Assembly: GCF_900111895.1 (NCBI RefSeq)
Contig: NZ_FOKB01000007.1
Coordinates: 186,001-250,000 of the forward strand
Reading direction: 5' to 3'
From: Pseudomonas simiae
GTDB taxonomy: Bacteria; Pseudomonadota; Gammaproteobacteria; Pseudomonadales; Pseudomonadaceae
Length of the DNA: 64,000 nt
Shown: piece after piece, positions 50,748-59,799 of the stretch
Layout of the letters: each line of letters begins with the position of its first letter
Numbering within the stretch: position 1 is the stretch's first letter
Program-made: the position numbers and the translations under genes
Notes under the pieces: generated by a model
What the model was told of the DNA's origin: nothing
The model's input: the letters and a program-made list of their open reading frames with translations, nothing else
Databases searched by the model: none

Positions 50748-51032
50748 TTAGAGACCACCGGTAGCGTTGAAGCCAACCCCAAGAACCGTCAACACCGACA
50801 GCGGCAACAACAGCGTATCGAGCAACGCACTGGCCGGCAGATCCACCCCAGGGTAGCTCGGCGCCTCGGCACCAAACCTGTCCTTGGCGCAGCAACCACC
50901 CTTCATCGCATACAGGTCCAGGCGCGTACCGGCATACACCACCGGCGCGCCAGGTTTTGCCGCATCCAGTGCGCGCGCGGTGGCGCAGCCGGCCAGTTGC
51001 AGCGCCAGTAGGATCAGCAGCGCCTTACTCAT
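50748..51032 (-). CDS. YceK/YidQ-family lipoprotein
   Basis: A lipoprotein of 94 residues: signal peptide MSKALLILLALQL with lipobox LAGC (Cys16), then short hydrophilic region ATARALDAAKPGAPVVYAGTRLDLYAMKGGCCAKD and a hydrophobic tail (LLDTLLLPLSVLTVLGV). This matches the YceK/YidQ (DUF1375) family of unknown function; the Cys-Cys pair after GG is notable. Its ATG at 51032 lies within the last 8 bases of ubiX, so it is translated from the same message as mpl-ubiX. Confidence 0.8.
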   Translation of the reverse strand: MSKALLILLALQLAGCATARALDAAKPGAPVVYAGTRLDLYAMKGGCCAKDRFGAEAPSYPGVDLPASALLDTLLLPLSVLTVLGVGFNATGGL

Positions 51033-51654
51033 CACTGCTCAAATGGTGCTCACCCCAACGCGGCAGCATGTCCTGAGGGATGTTCAGCAGGTTGAGGATG
51101 CGCGCCACCACAAAGTCCACCAGGTCATCGATGGTCTGCGGCTGGTGATAGAAGCCCGGCGAGGCCGGCAAAATGGTGACGCCCATGTTCGACAGCTTGA
51201 GCATGTGTTCCAGGTGAATGCTCGAATACGGCGCTTCACGGGGCACCAGGATCAACTGGCGACGCTCCTTCAAGGTCACATCCGCCGCGCGCTCGATCAG
51301 GTTGTTGCAGGCACCGGTAGCAATCGCCGACAAGGTCCCGGTGGAACATGGCACCACCACCATCGCCGCCGGCGCGCCGGAGCCGGAAGCCACGGGCGAC
51401 ATCCAATCCTCTTTACCGTAGACCTTGATCTGCCCCGCCGCCGCACCGGTGTATTCGGTGAGGAAGGCCTGCATCATCTGCACCTTGGGCGGCAGCGCCA
51501 CGTCGGTCTCGGTGGCCATCACCAACTGCGCGGCCTTGGAGATCAGGAAGTGCACCTCGCGCTCTTCACGTACCAGGCAATCCAGCAGGCGCAAACCATA
51601 AGGCGCACCAGAAGCGCCGGTCATCGCCAGGGTAACGCGTTCCGGGCCACTCAT
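51025..51654 (-). CDS. ubiX: Flavin prenyltransferase UbiX
   Basis: A protein of 209 residues that adds a dimethylallyl group to FMN, giving the prenylated cofactor of UbiD decarboxylase in ubiquinone synthesis. Motifs are LAMTGASGAPYGLRLLDCLV (FMN-binding), SGSGAPAAMVVVPCSTGTLSAIATG and REAPYSSIHLEHMLKLSNMG. The length equals the P. aeruginosa enzyme. Its ATG overlaps the mpl stop by four bases and the YceK-type gene overlaps its end. Confidence 0.96.
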   Translation of the reverse strand: MSGPERVTLAMTGASGAPYGLRLLDCLVREEREVHFLISKAAQLVMATETDVALPPKVQMMQAFLTEYTGAAAGQIKVYGKEDWMSPVASGSGAPAAMVVVPCSTGTLSAIATGACNNLIERAADVTLKERRQLILVPREAPYSSIHLEHMLKLSNMGVTILPASPGFYHQPQTIDDLVDFVVARILNLLNIPQDMLPRWGEHHLSSDE

Positions 51655-53000
51655 TTCAGCGCCTCAGCCAATTTGCCGTGCAGGCCGCCAAAGCCGCCGT
51701 TGCTCATGACCACGACATGGGTGCCCGGTTTGGCCAGGCGCTTGACGTGTTCGATGATGCCTTCGATGGAGTCGCAGACGAGGGAAGGCACGGTGCACAG
51801 GGCTGCAATCGCCGGCAGATCCCAGCCGAGGTTGGCCGGTGCGTACCAGACCACCTGGTCGGCGTCGTTGACGCTTTCCGGCAGGCCATCCCGGTGGGCA
51901 CCGAGCTTCATGGAATTGGAGCGCGGCTCGACAATCGCAATGATCGGCGCATCGCCGACACGTTTGCGCAGGCCATCCAACGTAGTAGCAATTGCCGTCG
52001 GGTGGTGGGCAAAGTCGTCGTAGATGGTAACCCCATTCACGTCGGCGACTTTTTCCATACGGCGCTTCACGCTTTTGAACGCGCTCAACGCGGCAATGCC
52101 CATGGAAGGCACCACGCCCACGTGCCGCGCAGCCGCCAGGGTGACCAAGGCATTGGCGACGTTGTGCTGGCCGGTCATGTCCCACTCGACGATGCCTTGG
52201 GTCTGGCCTTCGAACAGCACTTCAAATGTGGAACCGTCGTCGCTGAGCAGCTTGACCTGCCACTGCCCGCCCGCGCCGGTGGTTTGCACCGGGGTCCAGC
52301 AGCCCATCTCGATCACACGCTGCAAGGCCGGCTCGGTGGTCGGGTGGATCACCAGGCCTTCGCTCGGAATGGTGCGCACCAGGTGATGGAACTGACGCTC
52401 GATGGCCGCCAGATCGGGGAAGATGTCGGCGTGGTCGAACTCCAGGTTGTTCAGGATTGCCGTGCGCGGGCGGTAGTGGACGAATTTGGAGCGCTTGTCG
52501 AAGAAGGCGCTGTCATATTCATCCGCCTCGATCACGAAGAACGGCGTATCGCCCAGGCGCGCCGACACCGAGAAATTCTGCGGCACACCACCGATCAGGA
52601 AGCCCGGGCTCATGCCTGCATGCTCCAGCACCCAGGCGAGCATGCTGCTGGTGGTGGTTTTGCCGTGGGTGCCAGCGACCGCGAGTACCCAACGGCCTTG
52701 CAACACATGGTCGGCCAGCCATTGCGGGCCGGACACATAAGGCAAACCTTTATCGAGTACGTATTCGACCGCCGGGTTGCCACGGGACATGGCATTGCCG
52801 ATCACCACCAAGTCCGGGACCGGGTCGAATTGCGACGGGTCGTAACCTTGGGTCAACTCGATACCCTGGGCCTCGAGTTGCGTGCTCATGGGCGGATAGA
52901 CGTTGGCGTCGGAGCCTGTCACGTGATGGCCCAGCTCTTTGGCCAGTACTGCCATCGAGCCCATGAATGTGCCGCAAATACCGAGAATATGAATGTGCAT
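51651..53000 (-). CDS. mpl: UDP-N-acetylmuramate:L-Ala-gamma-D-Glu-meso-DAP ligase
   Basis: Mur-ligase family enzyme of 449 residues that reattaches recycled tripeptide to UDP-MurNAc, the last step of stem-peptide recycling. MHIHILGICGTFMGSMAVLAKELGHHVTGSD at the N-terminus and the P-loop VAGTHGKTTTSSMLAW (about 107-122) are clear, with the central IEADEYDSAFFDKRSKFVHYRP. The ATG at 53000 has GAGG 6 nt upstream; an upstream in-frame extension of 18 residues is not conserved. It overlaps ubiX by four bases. Confidence 0.96.
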   Translation of the reverse strand: MHIHILGICGTFMGSMAVLAKELGHHVTGSDANVYPPMSTQLEAQGIELTQGYDPSQFDPVPDLVVIGNAMSRGNPAVEYVLDKGLPYVSGPQWLADHVLQGRWVLAVAGTHGKTTTSSMLAWVLEHAGMSPGFLIGGVPQNFSVSARLGDTPFFVIEADEYDSAFFDKRSKFVHYRPRTAILNNLEFDHADIFPDLAAIERQFHHLVRTIPSEGLVIHPTTEPALQRVIEMGCWTPVQTTGAGGQWQVKLLSDDGSTFEVLFEGQTQGIVEWDMTGQHNVANALVTLAAARHVGVVPSMGIAALSAFKSVKRRMEKVADVNGVTIYDDFAHHPTAIATTLDGLRKRVGDAPIIAIVEPRSNSMKLGAHRDGLPESVNDADQVVWYAPANLGWDLPAIAALCTVPSLVCDSIEGIIEHVKRLAKPGTHVVVMSNGGFGGLHGKLAEALK

Positions 53001-53057
53001 AGTCGACCTCGTAAAACATCGAGGCAGGTTAGCGCAGGGGGGCGAAAATCGCACCCT

Positions 53058-54956
53058 TTAGCTGAGGGCGTGACGCGCGATGCCATGCCGGCGCAGCTTT
53101 CTATACAGCGTGTTGCGGCTGACGCCCAGTTGCTCCGCCGTGTGCGTCATGTGCCAGCGCTGCTGCTGCAACGCCGTGAGCAACGCCAGGCGCTCGGCGT
53201 CTTCCAGCGGCGACTCCAGCGGTTTGGTCTGCGCGACTGCCACGGGCCTGGCCTGACGAATCTGCGCAGGCAAATCTTCCAGGCCAACACGCCCCTCATC
53301 ACACAGCGCCACCAAGGTGCGCAGCACCGTGCGCAGCTGGCGGACGTTCCCCGGCCAGGCAAACGCCAACAACGCTCCCCGCGCCGACGGGTCGAGGGCA
53401 ACCGGCTCACCATTGGCCTCCTGGGTCAGCAGGAAATCCAGCAACTGGGCTTTATCACTGCGCTCGCGCAAAGGCGGCAAACCGACTTCCAGGCCATTGA
53501 GCCGGTAATACAGGTCCTCGCGAAAGCTACCGTCCTGCACACGCTCCAGCAAATTCCGGTGAGTCGCGCTGATAATTCGTACGTTCACCGCCTGGGGCTC
53601 ACCGCCGAGCGGCACCACCAGCCGATCTTCCAGAACCCTTAACAGGCGGGTTTGCAGCGCCAGGGGCATATCACCGATTTCATCGAGGAACAGGGTGCCG
53701 CCATCGGCTTGCTGCAATTTGCCTTGCATGCCCTCTTTGCGCGCACCGGTGAAGCTGCCGCCGCGATAGCCGAACAGTTCGCTTTCGATCAGGCTTTCCG
53801 GGATGGCGGCGCAATTGAGTGCGACGAACGCCTTGTCGGCACGCTGGCTCGCCAGGTGCACCGCCTTGGCGAAGGCCTCTTTGCCGGAGCCGGTTTCGCC
53901 ATTGATCAACAGCGGCACATCACGCTCGAATACCCGCAGCGCCTTGCGAAAGTCCTGTTGCAGCGTCGGATCGCCCAGGCAAATACCGGGCAACGGAGCG
54001 GGCTCAGGCTTGACGAAAGGGGTCGATGCGCTGCGCACTTGGCCACGCAGCGCGGCAAATAACTGTCGCCCATCACGGGTCCGCAGCGGCCAACTGGCCG
54101 TGGCATTGGCGCTGGCGCGGCCAAGCAGTTGATCCAGTGAGCAATCAAAAAACGCTTCCACCGGGTGCCCCAACAAACCGCCACGCACCTGGCCCAACAG
54201 GTTCAGCGCGCTCTGGTTGACCGCACAGATGCGCCCGTCTCCGTCGAATGCCAGCAACCCTTCACTGAACAACCCCACCGACTCCGCCTGCAAGTGAAAA
54301 CGCAGCAACCAGTGGTGTTCAAAGTGACGCAGGAAGTAGCAACTCTCGATCATCTTCGCCGACAGGTTCACCAACGCCATGGTGTGGAACTGGCTCTGGC
54401 GCGACACGGCCTCCCGTGCGGAGGACACATCCAGCACGGCCAGCAGATCACCCTGCGGATCGAACACCGGGCTCGCCGAGCAGGTCAGCCCGGTGTGCCG
54501 GCCCCGGAAGTGTTCGTCACGATGAATGGTCAGGGATTGGCGCTCCACCAGGCAGGTGCCGATGCCGTTGGTGCCTTCGCAGGCCTCGCTCCAATCGGCA
54601 CCCAGCCACAACCCGGCGCGCTCGAAGATCTTGCGCTCGGACGGCGCGGTGACACAGTTGAGGATCACGCCGCGCGCATCGGTCAGCAACACAGCATGCC
54701 CCGCACCGGAGAGCTGCTGATGCAGGCTGTTCATCTCGCTGCCGGCAATGTGCAGCACTTGCTGCAGGCGCTCGCGGCTTTCCAGCAAGCGACCATGTTC
54801 GAGCACAGTGGGTGCAATGGTTTGCGCAGGGTCGAGGTGATAGTCCTCCAGGCAACGCAGCCAGGAGCGGGCGATGGACGGATCGCTGGACGGGTCGCGG
54901 CCATGCGCCACGGTGAGGACTTGCTGGGCATGGCGGCTGAAATGATCGTTGTGCAT
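53058..54956 (-). CDS. eatR: Sigma-54-dependent ethanolamine-catabolism regulator (EatR/AcoR type)
   Basis: Enhancer-binding protein of 632 residues. The N-terminal GAF-like sensor (about 60-210) contains ADWSEACEGTNGIGTCLVERQ as in AcoR. The AAA+ domain has Walker A GETGSGKE (353-360), the sigma-54 loop as GSFTGA (400-405) rather than GAFTGA, Walker B LFLDEIGD (422-429) and the R-finger region TRLLRVLED. The C-terminal Fis-type HTH is HTAEQLGVSRNTLYRKLRRHG. It is divergent from the aldehyde dehydrogenase-permease-eutBC genes. The homologue at this place in P. aeruginosa is known as EatR, activating ethanolamine catabolism with RpoN. Confidence 0.9.
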   Translation of the reverse strand: MHNDHFSRHAQQVLTVAHGRDPSSDPSIARSWLRCLEDYHLDPAQTIAPTVLEHGRLLESRERLQQVLHIAGSEMNSLHQQLSGAGHAVLLTDARGVILNCVTAPSERKIFERAGLWLGADWSEACEGTNGIGTCLVERQSLTIHRDEHFRGRHTGLTCSASPVFDPQGDLLAVLDVSSAREAVSRQSQFHTMALVNLSAKMIESCYFLRHFEHHWLLRFHLQAESVGLFSEGLLAFDGDGRICAVNQSALNLLGQVRGGLLGHPVEAFFDCSLDQLLGRASANATASWPLRTRDGRQLFAALRGQVRSASTPFVKPEPAPLPGICLGDPTLQQDFRKALRVFERDVPLLINGETGSGKEAFAKAVHLASQRADKAFVALNCAAIPESLIESELFGYRGGSFTGARKEGMQGKLQQADGGTLFLDEIGDMPLALQTRLLRVLEDRLVVPLGGEPQAVNVRIISATHRNLLERVQDGSFREDLYYRLNGLEVGLPPLRERSDKAQLLDFLLTQEANGEPVALDPSARGALLAFAWPGNVRQLRTVLRTLVALCDEGRVGLEDLPAQIRQARPVAVAQTKPLESPLEDAERLALLTALQQQRWHMTHTAEQLGVSRNTLYRKLRRHGIARHALS

Positions 54957-55050
54957 TTCTTATTATTCTCCCTGCGTGAGAACCCCCAGCATCCCCCAGC
55001 GAACCGGGCAATGCAATCCCAGGCCGACCCACTGGTCACAGGCTGTACCG

Positions 55051-55071
55051 TTTGTGGCACAAACTGTCACA
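55051..55071. promoter_or_regulatory. Candidate enhancer (UAS) for the EatR-type regulator
   Basis: TTTGTGGCACAAA (55051-55063) is a palindrome around a central G. It overlaps TGTGGCA-CAAAC-TGTCACA (55053-55071), an imperfect inverted repeat. The site is about 80-100 bp upstream of the sigma-54 promoter, the usual distance, but also close to the eatR start, so it could serve autoregulation. Confidence 0.5.
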
Positions 55072-55147
55072 TCGCCCGTATCGACCCTGCCACAGCCACG
55101 CCTTGCAACAATGTCCAACCCCTTGATTTCGCTGGTCCACGAAACGG

Positions 55148-55163
55148 TGGCCCAACCTTTGCT
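55148..55163 (+). promoter_or_regulatory. Sigma-54 promoter of the ethanolamine genes
   Basis: TGGCCCAACCTTTGCT keeps GG-N10-GC spacing and closely follows the -24/-12 consensus TGGCAC-N5-TTGCW. Its start point would be about 55 bp before the aldehyde dehydrogenase ATG at 55230. Confidence 0.7.
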
Positions 55164-55229
55164 CTACGCTTTATCAAGCGCATGTCGCGCTGCGCTCCCA
55201 ATAAACATAAAAGCCAGGAGATACCCACC

Positions 55230-56750
55230 ATGCGTTACGCACACCCCGGTACTGAAGGCGCCATCGTTTCGTTCAAGGCCAAGTACGGCAACTACATCGG
55301 TGGCGAGTTCGTTGCGCCGGTCGATGGCAACTATTTCACCAATACCTCGCCGGTCAACGGCAAGGCAATCGCCGAATTCCCGCGCTCCACGGCCAAAGAC
55401 ATCGACAAGGCTCTGGACGCCGCCCATGCCGCCGCCGACGCCTGGGGCAAGACCTCGGCCCAGGACCGCGCGCTGGTCCTGCTGAAAATCGCCGACCGCA
55501 TTGAACAGAACCTCGAACTGCTGGCCATCACCGAAACCTGGGACAACGGCAAAGCCGTGCGTGAAACCCTCAACGCTGACATCCCGCTGGCCGCCGACCA
55601 CTTCCGTTACTTCGCCGGCTGCATCCGCGCCCAGGAAGGCACCAGCGCCGAGATCAACGAGCACACCGCGTCGTACCACTTCCATGAGCCACTGGGCGTG
55701 GTTGGCCAAATCATTCCGTGGAACTTCCCGCTGCTGATGGCCGCGTGGAAACTCGCCCCAGCCCTGGCCGCTGGTAACTGCGTGGTGCTCAAACCCGCCG
55801 AGCAAACCCCGCTGGGCATCAACGTGCTGATGGAACTGATCGGCGACCTGCTGCCGCCGGGCGTCCTGAACGTGGTGCACGGCTACGGCAAAGAGGCCGG
55901 CGAAGCGCTGGCCACCAGCAAGCGTATCGCTAAAATCGCCTTCACCGGCTCCACGCCAGTGGGCTCGCACATCATGAAATGTGCTGCGGAAAACATCATT
56001 CCGTCGACGGTTGAACTGGGCGGCAAGTCGCCGAACATCTTCTTTGCCGACATTATGAAAGCCGAGCCTTCCTTTATTGAAAAGGCCGCTGAAGGCCTGG
56101 TACTGGCGTTCTTCAACCAGGGCGAAGTGTGCACCTGCCCTTCCCGCGCGCTGGTGGAAGAGTCGATCTACGACGACTTCATGAAAGTGGTCATGAAGAA
56201 AGTCGAGCAGATCAAACGCGGCGACCCGCTGGACACCGACACCATGGTCGGCGCCCAGGCGTCCGAGCAACAGTTCGACAAGATCCTGTCCTACCTGGAA
56301 ATCGCCAAGGGCGAAGGCGCACAACTGCTGACGGGCGGCAAAGTAGAGCAGCTCAGCGGTGATATGGCTGGGGGTTATTACATCCAGCCGACCCTGCTCA
56401 AGGGCACCAACGAAATGCGTGTGTTCCAGGAAGAAATCTTCGGCCCGGTGGTGAGCATCACCACCTTCAAGGACGAAGCCGAAGCCCTGGCAATTGCCAA
56501 CGACACCGAGTTCGGCCTGGGCGCCGGCGTGTGGACTCGCGACATCAACCGCGCCTACCGCATGGGCCGCGCGATCAAAGCGGGCCGCGTGTGGACCAAC
56601 TGCTACCACCTGTACCCGGCGCATGCGGCATTCGGCGGTTACAAGAAGTCCGGCGTGGGGCGTGAGACGCACAAGATGATGTTGGATCACTACCAGCAGA
56701 CCAAGAACTTGCTGGTGAGTTACGACATTAATCCACTTGGCTTCTTCTAA
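55230..56750 (+). CDS. NAD+-dependent aldehyde dehydrogenase (acetaldehyde oxidation)
   Basis: A protein of 506 residues of the ALDH superfamily (AcoD/ExaC-like). Catalytic residues are visible: E262 in VELGGKSPN and C301 in FNQGEVCTCPSR, plus FTGSTPVGSHIM (cofactor) and GVVGQIIPWNFP. CAGGAG precedes the ATG at 55230. The open frame extends far upstream, but it is out of place with the family start and covers the sigma-54 promoter. Given the regulator and eutBC, the substrate is probably acetaldehyde from ethanolamine. The acid product (acetate) would then need acetyl-CoA synthetase elsewhere. Confidence 0.93.
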   Translation: MRYAHPGTEGAIVSFKAKYGNYIGGEFVAPVDGNYFTNTSPVNGKAIAEFPRSTAKDIDKALDAAHAAADAWGKTSAQDRALVLLKIADRIEQNLELLAITETWDNGKAVRETLNADIPLAADHFRYFAGCIRAQEGTSAEINEHTASYHFHEPLGVVGQIIPWNFPLLMAAWKLAPALAAGNCVVLKPAEQTPLGINVLMELIGDLLPPGVLNVVHGYGKEAGEALATSKRIAKIAFTGSTPVGSHIMKCAAENIIPSTVELGGKSPNIFFADIMKAEPSFIEKAAEGLVLAFFNQGEVCTCPSRALVEESIYDDFMKVVMKKVEQIKRGDPLDTDTMVGAQASEQQFDKILSYLEIAKGEGAQLLTGGKVEQLSGDMAGGYYIQPTLLKGTNEMRVFQEEIFGPVVSITTFKDEAEALAIANDTEFGLGAGVWTRDINRAYRMGRAIKAGRVWTNCYHLYPAHAAFGGYKKSGVGRETHKMMLDHYQQTKNLLVSYDINPLGFF

Positions 56751-56799
56751 CGTTGCCTCCTAGCAGGCGACCCGCTCTCAACTTGAAATGAGATCAAGT

Positions 56800-56825
56800 G
56801 TGGGAGCTGGCTTGCCTGCTCCCAC
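56800..56825. repeat. Collapsed REP remnant
   Basis: GTGGGAGCTGGCTTGCCTGCTCCCAC is a short self-complementary form of the TGCCTGCGAT family, between the aldehyde dehydrogenase and permease genes. An ACTTGA/TCAAGT stem (56781-56799) lies just before it. Confidence 0.65.
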
Positions 56826-56907
56826 ATTTGAACTTCGCAAGTAGCTGCTACCTCATTCGGCACACAGAGGCCGAGTTAAAAACAATAAGAATGGAAGGTA
56901 CTTTCCA

Positions 56908-58341
56908 ATGCCTAGCGAACCTACTGGATCCTCCGTCGACTTCGAAAAAGTCGACACCGACTACTTCCAGCAACGCGAACTGAAAAAAGGCGCCGCCGGC
57001 TGGGTGCTGCTGGTTGGCCTCGGCGTTGCCTACGTCATCTCCGGCGACTACGCTGGCTGGAACTTCGGCCTGGCCCAGGGTGGCTGGGGCGGGATGTTCC
57101 TCGCGACATTGCTGATGGCCACCATGTACCTGTGCATGTGCTTTTCCCTGGCCGAACTGTCTTCCATGATTCCTACCGCCGGTGGCGGCTACGGCTTTGC
57201 CCGCAGTGCATTCGGGCCTTGGGGCGGGTTCCTAACCGGCACCGCGATCCTGATCGAATACGCCATCGCCCCCGCCGCCATCGCGGTGTTTATCGGCGCG
57301 TATTGCGAGTCGCTGTTCGGCATCGGCGGCTGGATGATCTACCTGGCGTTCTACATCATCTTTATCGGCATCCACATCTTTGGTGTCGGTGAAGCACTGA
57401 AGTTGATGTTTGTGATCACCGCCGTGGCCGCGATTGCCCTGGGAGTGTTCCTGGTGGCGATGGTGCCGCACTTCAATGTCGCCAACCTGCTGGACATTCC
57501 AGTGACCGAGGCAAAGGGCGCCAGCACCTTCCTGCCATTCGGCTACGTGGGTGTGTGGGCGGCGATTCCCTATGCCATCTGGTTTTTCCTCGCGGTAGAA
57601 GGTGTGCCCCTGGCGGCCGAAGAAACCAAAAACCCGAAACGCGACCTGCCGCGCGGCTTGATTGGCGCCATCGTGGTGCTGACCAGCTTTGCCCTGCTTA
57701 TCCTCGTTATTGCACCGGGCGGCGCTGGCACTTACGCGCTGGTCAAATCCGGCAACCCGCTGGTTGAAGCGTTGGCGTTGTCCTACGGCGGTTCCACCTG
57801 GATGGGCAGCTTCGTCAACCTGGTCGGCCTGGCGGGTCTGATCGCGAGCTTTTTCTCGATCATCTATGCCTATTCGCGGCAGATCTTCGCACTGTCACGC
57901 GCCGGCTACCTGCCGCGCAAACTGTCCCAGACCAACAAAAGCAAGGCGCCGGTCCTGGCGCTGGTGATCCCCGGCATCATCGGTTTTGGCCTGTCGCTGA
58001 CCGGCCAGGGTGACCTGCTGATTCTGGTGGCGGTGTTCGGCGCGACGATTTCCTACGTGCTGATGATGGCCGCGCACATCACCCTGCGCATCCGTCGCCC
58101 CAAAATGGACCGTCCGTACCGCACGCCGGGTGGCATCTTCACTTCAGGCGTTGCGCTGGTACTGGCCTGCGTGGCCGTGGTGGCGGGCTTTCTGGTGGAT
58201 CCACGGGTGGTGATTGGCGCCGCGATCATCTATGGAGTATTAATTGCTTACTTTGCTTTCTACAGCCGGCATCACTTGGTAGCAGGCACGCCCGAAGAGG
58301 AATTCGCGGCGATCCAGGCCGCAGAGGCCGCCTTGCACTAA
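56908..58341 (+). CDS. eat: Ethanolamine permease (APC superfamily)
   Basis: Inner-membrane amino acid/polyamine-type transporter of 477 residues with about 12 membrane helices. The N-terminus has the cytoplasmic SSVDFEKVDTDYFQQRELKKGAAGW typical of ethanolamine permeases, and helix 1 holds VGLGVAYVISGDYAGWNFG. The conserved APC core GVPLAAEETKNPKRDLPRGLIGAIVV lies in the helix 6-7 loop. It carries ethanolamine into the cell for EutBC. A REP remnant lies upstream; it may be read through from the sigma-54 promoter. Confidence 0.9.
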   Translation: MPSEPTGSSVDFEKVDTDYFQQRELKKGAAGWVLLVGLGVAYVISGDYAGWNFGLAQGGWGGMFLATLLMATMYLCMCFSLAELSSMIPTAGGGYGFARSAFGPWGGFLTGTAILIEYAIAPAAIAVFIGAYCESLFGIGGWMIYLAFYIIFIGIHIFGVGEALKLMFVITAVAAIALGVFLVAMVPHFNVANLLDIPVTEAKGASTFLPFGYVGVWAAIPYAIWFFLAVEGVPLAAEETKNPKRDLPRGLIGAIVVLTSFALLILVIAPGGAGTYALVKSGNPLVEALALSYGGSTWMGSFVNLVGLAGLIASFFSIIYAYSRQIFALSRAGYLPRKLSQTNKSKAPVLALVIPGIIGFGLSLTGQGDLLILVAVFGATISYVLMMAAHITLRIRRPKMDRPYRTPGGIFTSGVALVLACVAVVAGFLVDPRVVIGAAIIYGVLIAYFAFYSRHHLVAGTPEEEFAAIQAAEAALH

Positions 58342-58393
58342 CTGCCGTAAACCTCGGCGCGAGCAATTGCCCGCGCCGCCAAGGAGACACTGT

Positions 58394-59788
58394 ATGGCAA
58401 GCTTTTCCCACGCGGTGGGTGCACAAACCTACCGCTTCGACAGCCTCAAGGACGTGATGGCCAAGGCCAGCCCCGCGCGTTCCGGAGACTTCCTGGCCGG
58501 CGTCGCCGCACAGAATGACGGTGAGCGGGTGGCGGCGCAGATGGCGCTGGCGAATATCCCGCTGAAACACTTTCTGCAGGAAGTGTTGATCCCCTATGAA
58601 AGTGATGAAGTCACCCGGCTGATCATCGACACCCACGACACCCAGGCGTTTGCACCGGTCAGCCACCTGACCGTGGGCGGCCTGCGCGACTGGCTGCTCA
58701 GCGACGCGGCCGACGAACATTCCCTACGCGCCTTGGCGCCAGGTCTGACGCCAGAGATGGCCGCCGCCGTGTCCAAGATCATGCGCGTGCAGGACCTGGT
58801 ACTGGTGGCGCAGAAGATCCGCGTGGTCACGCAATTTCGCGGCACCATGGGCCTGCGCGGGCGTTTATCCACCCGCCTGCAACCCAACCATCCTACAGAC
58901 GAACCGGCGGGCATCGCCGCGAGCATTCTGGATGGTCTGCTGTACGGCAACGGCGACGCCATGATCGGCATCAACCCGGCCACCGATAGCATCGCCTCGA
59001 TCTGCGCCATGCTGGAAATGCTCGACGCGATCATCCAGCGCTACGAGATCCCAACCCAGGCCTGCGTGCTCACTCATGTCACCACCTCCATCGAGGCGAT
59101 CAACCGTGGCGTACCGCTGGACCTGGTGTTCCAGTCGATCGCCGGCACCGAGGCGGCCAATGCCAGTTTCGGCATCAGCCTGAGCGTGCTGCAGGAAGGG
59201 TACGAAGCAGGGTTGAGCCTCAATCGCGGCACCTTGGGCCAGAACTTGATGTACTTCGAGACAGGCCAAGGCAGCGCCTTATCGGCCAACGCGCACTTTG
59301 GCGTCGACCAACAAACCTGCGAGACGCGCGCCTACGCGGTAGCCCGACATTTCAAACCGTTTCTGGTAAATACAGTCGTAGGATTTATCGGCCCGGAGTA
59401 CCTGTACAACGGCAAGCAGATCATCCGCGCCGGCCTGGAAGACCACTTCTGCGGCAAGCTACTCGGCGTGCCCATGGGGTGCGACATCTGTTACACCAAC
59501 CACGCCGAAGCCGACCAGGACGACATGGACACCCTGCTGACCCTGCTGGGCGTGGCCGGGATCAATTTCATCATGGGCATCCCCGGTTCCGACGACATTA
59601 TGCTCAACTACCAGACCACTTCGTTCCACGACGCGCTCTACGCCCGGCAAACATTGGGTTTAAAACCGGCGCCGGAGTTTGAGCAGTGGCTGGCAAAAAT
59701 GGGCATCTTCACGCAAGCCGACGGCAAGGTGCACTTTGGCAACAGCCTGCCACCGGCGTTTCGCCAAGCCCTGGCGCAACTGGGATGA
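58394..59788 (+). CDS. eutB: Ethanolamine ammonia-lyase large subunit
   Basis: Adenosylcobalamin-dependent lyase subunit of 464 residues; with EutC it converts ethanolamine to acetaldehyde and ammonia. The TIM-barrel subunit shows RLQPNHPTDEPAGIAASILDGLLYGNGDAMIGINPATDS near 165-205 and GVPMGCDICYTNHAEADQDD near 360, with the catalytic Glu in ETGQGSALSANAHFG. AAGGAG before the ATG at 58394 gives a strong start. The B12 cofactor must be made elsewhere or imported; no cobalamin gene lies in this window. It overlaps the possible upstream eutC start by 4 bp. Confidence 0.96.
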   Translation: MASFSHAVGAQTYRFDSLKDVMAKASPARSGDFLAGVAAQNDGERVAAQMALANIPLKHFLQEVLIPYESDEVTRLIIDTHDTQAFAPVSHLTVGGLRDWLLSDAADEHSLRALAPGLTPEMAAAVSKIMRVQDLVLVAQKIRVVTQFRGTMGLRGRLSTRLQPNHPTDEPAGIAASILDGLLYGNGDAMIGINPATDSIASICAMLEMLDAIIQRYEIPTQACVLTHVTTSIEAINRGVPLDLVFQSIAGTEAANASFGISLSVLQEGYEAGLSLNRGTLGQNLMYFETGQGSALSANAHFGVDQQTCETRAYAVARHFKPFLVNTVVGFIGPEYLYNGKQIIRAGLEDHFCGKLLGVPMGCDICYTNHAEADQDDMDTLLTLLGVAGINFIMGIPGSDDIMLNYQTTSFHDALYARQTLGLKPAPEFEQWLAKMGIFTQADGKVHFGNSLPPAFRQALAQLG

Positions 59789-59793
59789 AGGAG
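59788..59793 (+). promoter_or_regulatory. Shine-Dalgarno deciding the eutC start
   Basis: AAGGAG lies 6 nt before the in-frame GTG at 59800, whereas the ATG at 59785 that overlaps the eutB stop has no such site before it. The GTG start is therefore preferred. Confidence 0.6.
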
Positions 59794-59799
59794 CCGCCT

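Noticed and set aside
54165..55229. Upstream extension of the aldehyde dehydrogenase frame (861 codons in total)
   Set aside because: The extra part is antisense to the regulator gene and crosses the sigma-54 promoter. The family start at 55230 has a good ribosome-binding site.
56840..56890. Possible second sigma-54 promoter before the ethanolamine permease (GGCACACAGAGGCC)
   Set aside because: The -12 GC is missing (CC at that place) and there is no TTGC element.
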